Of a stretch of DNA of 64,000 nucleotides, positions 33,482 through 42,182 are shown piece after piece. The stretch lies in assembly GCF_000518605.1 (NCBI RefSeq), contig NZ_KI912459.1:223235-287234 (forward strand). Direction: 5' to 3'. Under the pieces are notes generated by a model, which worked only from the letters and a program-made list of their open reading frames with translations, did no database searches and had not been told where the DNA came from. How positions within the stretch are numbered: position 1 is the first letter of the stretch; each line of letters starts with the position of its first letter. Source of the stretch: Shewanella fidelis ATCC BAA-318. GTDB lineage: Bacteria > Pseudomonadota > Gammaproteobacteria > Enterobacterales > Shewanellaceae. The translations under genes and the position numbers were made by a program.

Positions 33482-34156
33482 ATGAAGCATTTGTTGGCAT
33501 TTGCCTTAATTGGCCTAATGGCAGGCTGTAGCTCAACCAATGGTAAGCCTATTGCGGATGATCCATATTACGCGCCTGTTTACCCAGAAGCGCCGCCGAC
33601 TAAGATCGCTGCAACAGGCTCTATGTATCAAGATAGCCAAGCCTCGAGCCTGTATTCAGATATTAAAGCACTCAAAGTGGGTGACATCATTACTGTGTAT
33701 TTAATGGAGCAAACTCAGGCTAAAAAGAGTGCCAACAATGAGATCTCTAAAGGTACCGATTTATCACTTGATCCAATTTATGCCGGCGGCGGCAATGTCA
33801 CTATTGGTGGTAAGCCAATCGATTTACGTTACAAAGACAGCATGAACACTAAGCGTGAATCAGATGCAGATCAAAGTAACAGCTTGTCGGGCAGTATCTC
33901 CGCTAACGTTATGGAAGTACTGAATAACGGAAACTTGGTTATTCGCGGTGAAAAATGGATAAGCATTAACAATGGTGACGAGTTTGTGCGTATTACCGGT
34001 ATTGTCCGTGCGCAAGATATTCGTCCTGATAACACCATTGATTCACAACGAGTAGCGAATGCCCGTATTCAATATAGCGGCACTGGCGCCTTTGCCGATG
34101 TGCAAAAAGTGGGCTGGTTAGCGTCGTTCTTTATGGGCAGCTGGTGGCCATTTTAG
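33482..34156 (+). CDS. flgH: Flagellar L-ring lipoprotein FlgH
   Basis: 224 residues from ATG 33482. A TTG two codons earlier is less likely, and AGAGG sits upstream of the ATG. The lipobox LMAGC places lipidation near Cys16. The domain YSDIKALKVGDIITVYL, then NGNLVIRGEKWI and ITGIVRAQDI, identify FlgH. It forms the L ring in the outer membrane around the rod. The flgI start lies 30 bases after its stop. Confidence 0.96.
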   Translation: MKHLLAFALIGLMAGCSSTNGKPIADDPYYAPVYPEAPPTKIAATGSMYQDSQASSLYSDIKALKVGDIITVYLMEQTQAKKSANNEISKGTDLSLDPIYAGGGNVTIGGKPIDLRYKDSMNTKRESDADQSNSLSGSISANVMEVLNNGNLVIRGEKWISINNGDEFVRITGIVRAQDIRPDNTIDSQRVANARIQYSGTGAFADVQKVGWLASFFMGSWWPF

Positions 34157-34185
34157 GTGCTTATGTTGCGCGAGAGGGAGTGAGG

Positions 34186-35295
34186 ATGATGAAATTTAAA
34201 TTAGCAATGCTGTGTATGGTGCTCTCGTTGTCAGCGGTAATGCTAACCACGCCGGTACAAGCTCAGCGTATTAAAGATATTGCCAACGTACAGGGCGTAC
34301 GTAGTAACCAACTGATTGGTTATGGTTTAGTGGTAGGTTTACCCGGTACAGGTGAGAAAACCCGTTACACAGAGCAAACCTTTAAAACCATGTTGAAGAA
34401 CTTTGGTATTAATTTGCCGGATAACTTCAGACCTAAAATTAAAAACATTGCGGTTGTTGCCGTAAGCGCCGAGATGCCGCCGTTTATCAAACCGGGGCAA
34501 ACCTTAGATGTCACAGTATCTAGCCTTGGTGAAGCTAAAAGCTTACGTGGTGGTACATTACTGCAAACTTTCTTAAAAGGGGTCGACGGTAACGTATATG
34601 CTATCGCGCAAGGTAGCATGGTGGTCAGTGGTTTTAGTGCCGAAGGCATGGATGGTTCTAAGGTGGTACAAAATACGCCTACGGTTGGCCGTATTCCTAA
34701 CGGCGCATTGATTGAGCGTACTGTTGCAACACCGTTTTCAACCGGTGACCATTTAACCTTTAACTTGCGCCGTGCCGACTTTTCGACAGCAAAACGCTTA
34801 GCGGATGCGATTAATGATCTGTTAGGCCCAGGTATGGCACGTCCGCTTGATGCTGCATCAGTGCAAGTAAGTGCGCCACGTGATGTATCGCAGCGTGTCT
34901 CTTTTTTAGCAACGCTTGAGAATATTGAAGTCGAGCCTGCAGCGGAGTCGGCCAAGGTGATTGTTAACTCTCGCACCGGCACCATAGTGGTTGGTCAAAA
35001 CGTCAAATTATTGCCAGCAGCCGTTACCCATGGTGGCTTAACGGTGACAATAGCCGAAGCGACGCAAGTATCTCAGCCTAACCCGTTTGGTAATGGCCAA
35101 ACCGTTGTCACTACTGATAGCACGGTTGATGTGGCTGAAGAAGATAGTCGCATGTTTATGTTTAACCCGGGAACCACGCTAGATGAGCTAGTTCGTGCGG
35201 TTAATTTAGTTGGTGCCGCCCCTTCGGATGTACTTGCTATCCTCGAAGCGTTAAAGATGGCAGGAGCTTTGCATGGAGAACTGATAATTATCTAA
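34186..35295 (+). CDS. flgI: Flagellar P-ring protein FlgI
   Basis: 369 residues from ATG 34186, with GGAG five bases upstream. The longer GTG frame at 34144 runs into flgH and is rejected. The signal peptide ends LTTPVQAQ. RIKDIANVQGVRSNQLIGYGLVVGLPGTGE is the FlgI signature, and it closes with DVLAILEALKMAGALHGELIII. It forms the P ring in the peptidoglycan layer with the help of FlgA. flgJ follows after 28 bases. Confidence 0.97.
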   Translation: MMKFKLAMLCMVLSLSAVMLTTPVQAQRIKDIANVQGVRSNQLIGYGLVVGLPGTGEKTRYTEQTFKTMLKNFGINLPDNFRPKIKNIAVVAVSAEMPPFIKPGQTLDVTVSSLGEAKSLRGGTLLQTFLKGVDGNVYAIAQGSMVVSGFSAEGMDGSKVVQNTPTVGRIPNGALIERTVATPFSTGDHLTFNLRRADFSTAKRLADAINDLLGPGMARPLDAASVQVSAPRDVSQRVSFLATLENIEVEPAAESAKVIVNSRTGTIVVGQNVKLLPAAVTHGGLTVTIAEATQVSQPNPFGNGQTVVTTDSTVDVAEEDSRMFMFNPGTTLDELVRAVNLVGAAPSDVLAILEALKMAGALHGELIII

Positions 35296-35323
35296 ATATT
35301 GTCAGTTTTAATGGAAAGGTGTC

Positions 35324-36418
35324 ATGGAGAAGCTGTCGAACGCATCGCAATTTCTGGATCTTGGAGGCTTGGACTCATTAAGATCCAGAGCCCAAAAAGA
35401 TGAAACCAGTGCGTTAAAAGAAGTTGCTCAGCAATTTGAAGGGATCTTCGTGCAAATGCTGATGCAAAGTATGCGTGACGCCAATGCGGTATTTGAATCA
35501 GATAGCCCAATGAACAGCCAGTACACAAAGTTTTATGAGCAGATGCATGATCAGCAGATGTCATTAAACTTATCTGGCGAAGGCATGTTGGGCTTAGCTG
35601 ATCTTATGGTACAGCAGCTCGATCCCGCTAATAGTCCAATGACACCTGCCTCGGTATTACGTGGTGATATTAATGGTGGTTCTAAAGCTGCTGCGTTAAC
35701 TATGGATACGGCGGCGGTGATGCAAATGCCATCAGGTTCAAGCCGTGTTAATCAGCAAGTGGCGGCAACAGATGCGTTAGATGTAGTTTCGACCCCATCA
35801 GCTTCAATTCAGCCTGCTGGAACCAATCAAGCCCAGTCACTATTTTCAGCTAAACAAGCTGACACGTTAGATTCAGTGTTAGCAGGCAAAGTTTTGCCGT
35901 CTGCGGCAGCCGATAAGTCGCAGGCAAACTTTACTAGCCAACAAGAATTTGTTTCTCGTTTGTACCCTTATGCTGAAAAAGCGGCAAAAGCGCTAGGTAC
36001 AACACCAGAAGTGTTGATTGCACAATCTGCGTTAGAGACAGGTTGGGGCCAGAAAATGGTTAAAGGCCAACAAGGGCAGCAGAGTAACAACTTATTCAAT
36101 ATCAAGGCTGATAGTCGTTGGCAAGGCGAGCATGCTGCGGTCAATACCCTTGAGTATGAGCAGGGGATTGCAGTTAAACAGCGAGCTAACTTCAGAGTGT
36201 ATGAGGATATCGGCCAAAGCTTTAATGACTTTGTCTCATTTGTGGGTGACGGCGAACGCTATCAACAGGCGCTTAAGCAGGCTGCCAATCCGCATAACTT
36301 TATTCGCTCTTTACAAGATGCAGGTTATGCCACGGATCCAAAATATGCAGACAAAGTCATCCAAGTGATGCAGACCATTACGCGAGACTTCAAAGACGCT
36401 TTACAAGGGGTTAAATAA
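35324..36418 (+). CDS. flgJ: Flagellar rod assembly protein/peptidoglycan hydrolase FlgJ
   Basis: 364 residues in two domains. Residues 1-105 are the rod-binding domain (VAQQFEGIFVQMLMQSMRDAN). Residues 205-364 are a glucosaminidase (IAQSALETGWGQKM) with the catalytic glutamate in SALETGWG. A Gln/Ala/Ser-rich linker joins them. FlgJ caps the growing rod and opens a hole in peptidoglycan. The length is on the long side for the family because of the linker. flgK starts 46 bases after the stop. Confidence 0.96.
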   Translation: MEKLSNASQFLDLGGLDSLRSRAQKDETSALKEVAQQFEGIFVQMLMQSMRDANAVFESDSPMNSQYTKFYEQMHDQQMSLNLSGEGMLGLADLMVQQLDPANSPMTPASVLRGDINGGSKAAALTMDTAAVMQMPSGSSRVNQQVAATDALDVVSTPSASIQPAGTNQAQSLFSAKQADTLDSVLAGKVLPSAAADKSQANFTSQQEFVSRLYPYAEKAAKALGTTPEVLIAQSALETGWGQKMVKGQQGQQSNNLFNIKADSRWQGEHAAVNTLEYEQGIAVKQRANFRVYEDIGQSFNDFVSFVGDGERYQQALKQAANPHNFIRSLQDAGYATDPKYADKVIQVMQTITRDFKDALQGVK

Positions 36419-36464
36419 TGCAAACACAAATTGTTCAACCTCTTGAGCGAGGAGGCCAGTACCC

Positions 36465-38387
36465 ATGTCTTTAGATTTAATGAATATCGCCCGCACAGGT
36501 GTATTGGCTTCGCAATCGCAGTTGGCGATCACCAGTAACAATATTGCCAATGCTAATACTGCTGGTTACAACCGTCAGGTGGTATCGCAATCTGCGCTAG
36601 ATTCTCAACGCGTCGGAAATGACTTTTATGGCGCAGGTACTTATGTTTCTGATGTAAAGCGAGTTTACAACGATTACGCCACCAGAGAATTGCGTATTGG
36701 CTCAACAGCAGTCAGTGAGTCACAAACAACGTTTACAAAAATGAGTGAGCTTGATCAGCTGTTCTCACAATTAGGTAAAGCCGTTCCTCAAGGATTGAAT
36801 GACTTTTTTGCCAGCATGAATGCGCTGGCGGACATTCCTGATGATATTGGCATGCGTGATTCTTTTCTTACCAGTGCTAACCAGTTAGCTAATGCCGTCA
36901 ATCAAATGCAAAGTCATCTTGATGGTCAGATGACACAAACAAATGACCAAATTTCGGCAGTGACAGATCGCATCAATGAGATCAGCACTGAACTTGGCAA
37001 CATTAACCGCGAGTTAATGAAGTCTCAAGGTCAAGATATGCAGCTGTTAGATAAGCAAGATGCGCTTATTTTAGAGCTGAGTGAGTATGCTTCAGTTAAC
37101 GTCGTGCCGCTGGAGTCAGGTGCCAAAAGTATCATGCTTGGTGGTTCAGTGATGCTGGTTTCCGGTGAGATGTCGATGCAAATGGGCACATCTCAGGGTG
37201 ATCCTTACCCAAATGAGTTACAGATCACCGCGCAATCAGGCGGTCAAAGCATGACGATTGATGCCTCTAAAATGGGTGGCCAGTTAGGCGCGTTGGTTAA
37301 CTACCGCGACGATACCCTTATTCCATCACAAATGGAGTTGGGTCAGTTTGCCTTAGGTATTAGTGATGCGTTTAACCAAGCTCAGGCACAAGGTATCGAT
37401 TTAAATGGTCAGGTTGGTGGCAATATTTTTACAGATATTAACGATCCTGCCATGCAAATAGGCCGAGTCGGTAGCTTAGCTAGCAATACTGGCAACGCAG
37501 CGCTTAGCGTCAATATTGATAGCGTTGGTGATTTAACCGGTAGCAGTTATGAACTTAAGTTTACTGCGCCATCGACCTATGAGTTAAAAGATAGTGTTAC
37601 CGGCAACGTGACTCCGCTGACGCTTAACGGCAATACGCTAGAGGGAGCTGACGGTTTCAGCATCAATATTGATGCCGGGGCAATGGCCTCTGGTGACACT
37701 TTTGAGATAAGACCAACAGCTGGCGCCGCGGCGTCGATTTCTGTAGTGATGACAGATCCAAAAGGTATTGCTGCCGCAGGCACAAAGATCACTGCCGATG
37801 CGGCTAACTCTGGTAATAGTCAGGTAAGCATAGTGAGCATTAATGATAGAAATGCCGCTAACTTTCCGACCACTGGTGCCGAGCTGACATTTGAAATTGA
37901 TCCGTCAGCGACACCACCAACCTATGAAGTGTTTGATGTTGACGGTACGTCTTTAGGCGCTGCTGCGCCATACACGCCGCCAACGATCACTGCACATGGT
38001 TTTACCTTTGAAATTAATTCAACGGCAACATCTGCTGAGCGTTTTACTTTCGACTTATCTTTTGCCGAAGGTGACAACAGCAATATGGTGAATATGGCAA
38101 AGCTCAATGAAGCTAAGTTGATGAACGGCGGTAAAACTACATTAAGTGATGTGTTTGAAGATACCACCCTTGCGGTTGGCAGTAAGGCAAAGTCGGCTGA
38201 AATCTCAGTCGGTTCAGCCGAAGCTATCTATAACCAAGCTTATACTCGTATTCAAAGTGTTTCAGGGGTAAACCTTGATGAGGAAGCGGCAAACTTAATG
38301 CGTTTTCAACAATCTTATCAAGCCTCAGCACGGATCATGAGCACGGCCAATGAGATTTTTAACACACTATTTAGCTCACTACGTTAA
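36465..38387 (+). CDS. flgK: Hook-filament junction protein FlgK (HAP1)
   Basis: 640 residues, within the range for gammaproteobacterial FlgK. It begins MSLDLMNIARTGVLASQSQLAITSNNIANANTAGYNRQ and ends with VNLDEEAANLMRFQQSYQASARIMSTANEIFNTLFSSLR, both typical. GAGGAGG precedes the ATG. It joins the hook to the filament and is carried by FlgN. The centre contains a variable domain near residues 350-520. flgL follows within 40 bases. Confidence 0.96.
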   Translation: MSLDLMNIARTGVLASQSQLAITSNNIANANTAGYNRQVVSQSALDSQRVGNDFYGAGTYVSDVKRVYNDYATRELRIGSTAVSESQTTFTKMSELDQLFSQLGKAVPQGLNDFFASMNALADIPDDIGMRDSFLTSANQLANAVNQMQSHLDGQMTQTNDQISAVTDRINEISTELGNINRELMKSQGQDMQLLDKQDALILELSEYASVNVVPLESGAKSIMLGGSVMLVSGEMSMQMGTSQGDPYPNELQITAQSGGQSMTIDASKMGGQLGALVNYRDDTLIPSQMELGQFALGISDAFNQAQAQGIDLNGQVGGNIFTDINDPAMQIGRVGSLASNTGNAALSVNIDSVGDLTGSSYELKFTAPSTYELKDSVTGNVTPLTLNGNTLEGADGFSINIDAGAMASGDTFEIRPTAGAAASISVVMTDPKGIAAAGTKITADAANSGNSQVSIVSINDRNAANFPTTGAELTFEIDPSATPPTYEVFDVDGTSLGAAAPYTPPTITAHGFTFEINSTATSAERFTFDLSFAEGDNSNMVNMAKLNEAKLMNGGKTTLSDVFEDTTLAVGSKAKSAEISVGSAEAIYNQAYTRIQSVSGVNLDEEAANLMRFQQSYQASARIMSTANEIFNTLFSSLR

Positions 38388-38427
38388 TAGACGTTAACGA
38401 CTAGGGCAAAGATTAGGAACGAACACC

Positions 38428-39618
38428 ATGCGAATTTCAACCGCACAAATGTTTCATCAAAATATTAATAGTGTGACTAATAAACAGTCGCAAACCAGCA
38501 AAATCATTGAGCAGTTATCAACTGGAAAGCGCGTTAATACCGCTGGAGATGATCCAGTGGCCGCTGCAGGTATAGGTAACCTTAATCAACAAAATGCAGT
38601 GGTTGATCAGTTTTTAAAGAATATTGATTACGCTAAAAATCGCTTATCTATTACTGAAAGCAAGCTTGGCAGTGCATCAACTTTAGCCAGTAGTGCTAGA
38701 GAGAATGTATTGAGGGCGGTAAACGGCACATTGACCGACACCGATCGGCAAACTGTTGCCGATGAACTGCGCGGCACACTAGATGAGTTAATGGCGATTG
38801 CGAATAGTAAAGATGAGTCTGGTAATTATCTGTTTGGTGGCTTTAATACTGGCACTCAACCTTTCACATTAGATGCGAGTGGCAATGCGATTTACCACGG
38901 TGATAGTGGTGTCAGAGAGACGGTTGTTGCATCAGGTACAACGATTGGTGCAAATATCCCTGGTGACAAGGCTTTTATGAATGCCGCTAATGGTTTAGGT
39001 GACTACAGCGTCAATTATTTGGCCAGCCAAACCGGCGAATTTAGTGTTGAAAGCGCAAAAGTGACAAATCCTGCGTCACATACTCCAGATACGTTCACTT
39101 TTACGATGAATGGTAATGATTTAGAAGTCAGAGATTCGTCTAACGCTGTTGTAACCACAGTGCCAGCTTTTGACCCGAGTAATCCTGTGTCGTTTAACGG
39201 TATGGAAGTTAAATTAGATGGCAAGCCTGCTGCAGGAGACTCATTTACCCTAGAACACAAGCCTGAAGTGAGTTTGCTCGATACCATTAGCAGTGCAATT
39301 GCCCTGATTGAAGACCCAAATAAGGTTAACACTCCAGCTGGTAAATCAGAGTTGGCACAGATGTTGAATAATATCGACAGTGGAATGAACCAACTGGATG
39401 TTGCCCGAGGCGAAGCTGGCAATAGCTTAAAAAGCTTAGACAGTTACGCAGCAACCCATGAAGAAGAAAAAATTGTGAATAACTCGGCTTTATCTATGTT
39501 GGAAGATTTAGATTACGCCGAGGCGATAACGCAATTAGAGCAGCAACAGCAAGCTTTAAATGCCGCATCAAGCGTTTTTACTAAGGTAGGTACAGTGTCA
39601 TTGTTTGATTACATATAA
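38428..39618 (+). CDS. flgL: Hook-filament junction protein FlgL (HAP3)
   Basis: 396 residues. The N-terminal region MRISTAQMFHQNINSVTNKQSQTSKIIEQLSTGKRVNTAGDDP is FlgL-like and related to flagellin. The C-terminus DYAEAITQLEQQQQALNAASSVFTKVGTVSLFDYI is diagnostic. It forms the second junction layer below the filament. It was considered as a third flagellin, but the ending and its place directly after flgK show FlgL. Confidence 0.96.
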   Translation: MRISTAQMFHQNINSVTNKQSQTSKIIEQLSTGKRVNTAGDDPVAAAGIGNLNQQNAVVDQFLKNIDYAKNRLSITESKLGSASTLASSARENVLRAVNGTLTDTDRQTVADELRGTLDELMAIANSKDESGNYLFGGFNTGTQPFTLDASGNAIYHGDSGVRETVVASGTTIGANIPGDKAFMNAANGLGDYSVNYLASQTGEFSVESAKVTNPASHTPDTFTFTMNGNDLEVRDSSNAVVTTVPAFDPSNPVSFNGMEVKLDGKPAAGDSFTLEHKPEVSLLDTISSAIALIEDPNKVNTPAGKSELAQMLNNIDSGMNQLDVARGEAGNSLKSLDSYAATHEEEKIVNNSALSMLEDLDYAEAITQLEQQQQALNAASSVFTKVGTVSLFDYI

Positions 39619-39665
39619 ATAAGACGCACTACCTAAATAATTAGAATTCAAATTAACCGAAATTA

Positions 39666-39685
39666 GCCAAGCCTGAAGTCTTGGC
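39666..39685 (+). other. Hairpin upstream of flaA
   Basis: GCCAAG and CTTGGC form a six-base stem around CCTGAAGT, about 26 bases before the flaA ATG and upstream of the AAGGG ribosome binding site. No U-run follows, so it is not a terminator. No good sigma28 or sigma54 site is seen in this gap. Confidence 0.4.
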
Positions 39686-39711
39686 GGTAAATTTAGATAA
39701 GGGAAATCACA

Positions 39712-40533
39712 ATGGCTATTACCGTTAATACCAACGTTACATCAATGAAAGCGCAGAAGAACCTAAATGCTTCAAGCCAAGGTCTTGCAACGTCAATGGA
39801 GCGCTTATCGAGTGGTCTTCGCATTAACAGTGCAAAAGACGATGCCGCTGGTTTGGCAATTTCTAACCGCCTAAACTCTCAGGTTCGTGGTCTTGAAGTG
39901 GGTATGCGTAACGCAAACGATGCGATCTCAATCGCACAAATTTCAGAAGGTGCGATGCAAGAGCAGACTAACATGTTGCAGCGTATGCGTGACTTGGCGA
40001 TTCAATCTGAAAACGGTGCCAACAGCGCTGATGATTTAACTGCTATTAAAGAAGAAATGGATCAGCTGGTTACCGAGATCACCGCTATTGGTGATAGCAC
40101 AGCGTTTGGTAATACTAAGCTGTTAACTGGTGATTTCTCTGGCGGTAAAAGCTTCCAAGTTGGCCATCAAGATGGTGAAGATGTCACTATTACTGTAAAA
40201 GAGACCAATGCGACTTCACTATCTGTAACTGGTCTTGATGTGACAACATCTGCAGGTCGTGACACTGCAATCGGGCAAATTGATGCCGCGATTAAGAGTA
40301 TTGATACTCAACGCGCCGAATTAGGTGCGGTACAAAACCGTTTGTCTCACAACATCAGTAACAGTGCCAATACCCAAGCTAACGTTGCAGATGCGAAAAG
40401 TCGAATTGTAGATGTTGACTTTGCTAAAGAAACTGCAGAGATGACTAAGAACCAAGTGTTACAACAAACAGGTAGTTCTATGCTTGCGCAAGCTAACCAG
40501 TTGCCACAAGTTGCGTTATCACTGTTAGGCTAA
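39712..40533 (+). CDS. flaA: Flagellin FlaA
   Basis: 273 residues, a compact flagellin with only D0 and D1 domains and a short central segment. N-terminal INTNVTSMKAQ-like sequence (VNTNVTSMKAQKNLNASSQ) and SSGLRINSAKDDAAGLAISNRL are standard, as is the ending QVLQQTGSSMLAQANQLPQVALSLLG. It is very similar to the next gene. In Shewanella two such flagellins are used in one filament, the first near the base. The central Ser/Thr-rich part (roughly residues 100-170) is where flagellin glycans are usually attached. Attachment here is inferred. Confidence 0.95.
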   Translation: MAITVNTNVTSMKAQKNLNASSQGLATSMERLSSGLRINSAKDDAAGLAISNRLNSQVRGLEVGMRNANDAISIAQISEGAMQEQTNMLQRMRDLAIQSENGANSADDLTAIKEEMDQLVTEITAIGDSTAFGNTKLLTGDFSGGKSFQVGHQDGEDVTITVKETNATSLSVTGLDVTTSAGRDTAIGQIDAAIKSIDTQRAELGAVQNRLSHNISNSANTQANVADAKSRIVDVDFAKETAEMTKNQVLQQTGSSMLAQANQLPQVALSLLG

Positions 40534-40584
40534 AAGCTTAATAAGCTTATTATTTTATAAGCTGTTTATGCAGATACAAACTAG

Positions 40585-40627
40585 TCCACATTAGCAGATT
40601 ACTGCTAATGTGGATTTGTTTTTTTAG
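40585..40627 (+). terminator. Intrinsic terminator after flaA
   Basis: A 13-base stem (TCCACATTAGCAG with its complement) surrounds ATTA and is followed by TTTGTTTTTTT. It separates the two flagellin genes, so flaB needs its own promoter, which is present. Confidence 0.92.
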
Positions 40628-40709
40628 CAGTTTGAAAGTTATTTGTTATTGTTTTTTATAGTGTTTTTCTATTGTTGATTGAAAAGTGCATATTTTTTTA
40701 AAAAAAGTC

Positions 40710-40736
40710 TAAAGAATAAAAAATCGCTGCCGTTAA
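40710..40736 (+). promoter_or_regulatory. Sigma28 promoter for flaB
   Basis: TAAA, 15 bases, then GCCGTTAA, one of the accepted forms of the FliA consensus. Transcription should start near 40746, giving a leader of about 72 bases. Confidence 0.82.
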
Positions 40737-40759
40737 AGTTACTGTAACCCAATAGACCC

Positions 40760-40796
40760 GCCTGGCGTAAATAGACAGGCAAGTTTTTAAGCCAGG
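40760..40796 (+). promoter_or_regulatory. Competing hairpins in the flaB leader
   Basis: GCCTG (40760-40764) can pair with CAGGC (40776-40780). The overlapping CCTGGC (40761-40766) can instead pair with GCCAGG (40791-40796). The two foldings exclude each other and lie just before the AGAGGAAA ribosome binding site. Confidence 0.4.
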
Positions 40797-40817
40797 TATT
40801 TAAAGAGGAAACAAATT

Positions 40818-41636
40818 ATGGCTATTACAGTAAATACAAACGTGACTTCTATGAAAGCGCAAAAGAACTTGAATGCTTCTAGCCAAAATTTGGCTACATC
40901 AATGGAGCGTTTATCAAGTGGTCTTCGCATTAACAGTGCTAAAGATGACGCTGCGGGTCTAGCTATTTCTAACCGTCTAGATTCACAGGTTCGTGGTCTA
41001 GATGTTGGTATGCGTAACGCGAACGATGCTATCTCTATTGCACAAATTTCAGAAGGTGCAATGCAAGAGCAAACAAACATGCTACAACGTATGCGTGACT
41101 TGGCAATTCAATCTGAAAACGGTGCAAACAGTGCCGACGACCTAACAGCTATCAAAGAAGAGATGGATCAGTTAGCGACAGAGATCACTTCAATCGGTGA
41201 TACAACAGCATTTGGTAACACTAAGTTAATGACAGGTGATTTCTCTGGCGGTAAAGATTTCCAAGTTGGTCACCAAGACGGTGAAGACGTGACGATTACT
41301 GTTAAGCAAACTAACGCAACCACACTTTCAGTTGCTGCGCTAGACGTGACAACTTCAGCAGGCCGTGATGCTGCAATTGGTAAGCTTGACGCTGCGATTA
41401 AAAACATCGATAGTCAGCGTGCAGAGCTAGGTGCGATGCAAAACCGTTTATCGCACAACATTAGCAACAGCGCTAACACTCAAGCAAACGTTGCTGATGC
41501 TAAGAGCCGTATTGTAGACGTGGATTTCGCTAAAGAAACTGCGGCAATGACTAAGAACCAAGTACTACAACAAACTGGTTCTGCGATGCTTGCCCAAGCA
41601 AACCAATTACCACAAGTTGCTTTGTCACTTCTTTAA
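40818..41636 (+). CDS. flaB: Flagellin FlaB
   Basis: 272 residues, about nine in ten identical to FlaA by eye. It differs mainly in the central segment (for example QTNATTLSVAALDV against ETNATSLSVTGLDV) and ends one residue earlier (SLL). The strong sigma28 promoter and AGAGGAAA ribosome binding site suggest it is the major filament protein, as FlaB is in Shewanella. It is exported by the type III system and capped by FliD. An intrinsic terminator follows at 41678. Confidence 0.95.
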   Translation: MAITVNTNVTSMKAQKNLNASSQNLATSMERLSSGLRINSAKDDAAGLAISNRLDSQVRGLDVGMRNANDAISIAQISEGAMQEQTNMLQRMRDLAIQSENGANSADDLTAIKEEMDQLATEITSIGDTTAFGNTKLMTGDFSGGKDFQVGHQDGEDVTITVKQTNATTLSVAALDVTTSAGRDAAIGKLDAAIKNIDSQRAELGAMQNRLSHNISNSANTQANVADAKSRIVDVDFAKETAAMTKNQVLQQTGSAMLAQANQLPQVALSLL

Positions 41637-41677
41637 TTTTAACTCTCCAAGTGAGAGTCAAGATTAATAAGTAGTAA

Positions 41678-41713
41678 AAAGGGGGATTCATTGTGGATCT
41701 CCCTTTGTTGTTT
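41678..41713 (+). terminator. Intrinsic terminator after flaB
   Basis: AAAGGGGGAT pairs with ATCTCCCTTT (one G-U), with a nine-base loop and a T-rich tail (TGTTGTTTC). Confidence 0.85.
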
Positions 41714-41760
41714 CTACTGTTTAGCGAAGTGATATCTTCAAATAGCTATGGAGGTGGAGT

Positions 41761-42147
41761 ATGACAATGGATGTAAGTGCAGTTGCAGCTAACCCGTCAA
41801 TGGTCAATCTTGATGCTAAGGCGGCAACAACCGAAGCCGAACAAGCAACTCATGAGCAAAAAGTTCAGCAAGTTGCTGGGAGCCAAGAAGCAGCTTTGCA
41901 AGAAGAACCAGCGAAAGAGTTGGATTCTGAAGCACTGATGAGTGTGACTGACGAACTTAACGATATGATGTCGTTAATGCGCAAAGGCTTGGCGTTTAGA
42001 GTGGATGAAGACTCAGGTCAAAGCGTAGTCAGTGTGATGGATGTTGCCTCAGGCGATGTGATCCGGCAAATACCTAATGAAGAAGCATTAGAATTGGCAC
42101 AGAAACTTGCAGAAGTGGCGGGATTCTTGCTTAAAACTGAGGCGTAG
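41761..42147 (+). CDS. flaG: FlaG family flagellar protein
   Basis: 128 residues. The C-terminal half has LNDMMSLMRKGLAFRVDEDSGQSVVSVMDVASGDVIRQIPNEEAL, the FlaG signature. The first 60 residues are Glu/Ala/Gln-rich and probably disordered. FlaG affects filament length in several polar flagellates, but its mechanism is not settled. It is the first gene of flaG-fliD-flaI-fliS. GGAGGTGG lies just before the ATG, and no clear sigma54 or sigma28 site was found. Confidence 0.93.
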   Translation: MTMDVSAVAANPSMVNLDAKAATTEAEQATHEQKVQQVAGSQEAALQEEPAKELDSEALMSVTDELNDMMSLMRKGLAFRVDEDSGQSVVSVMDVASGDVIRQIPNEEALELAQKLAEVAGFLLKTEA

Positions 42148-42182
42148 TCGAGCGTCAATTAAATTTTGTCTAGGGGGCAAAA

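Noticed and set aside
34144..34185. Longer FlgI start overlapping flgH
   Set aside because: ATG 34186 has GGAG at the right distance and gives a normal signal peptide.
34365..34985. Long open frame (206 aa) on the minus strand inside flgI
   Set aside because: It is the mirror of a well-conserved gene, has no ribosome site and shows no family resemblance.
38428..39618. FlgL considered as a third flagellin
   Set aside because: Its C-terminus (VGTVSLFDYI), length and place after flgK are those of FlgL.
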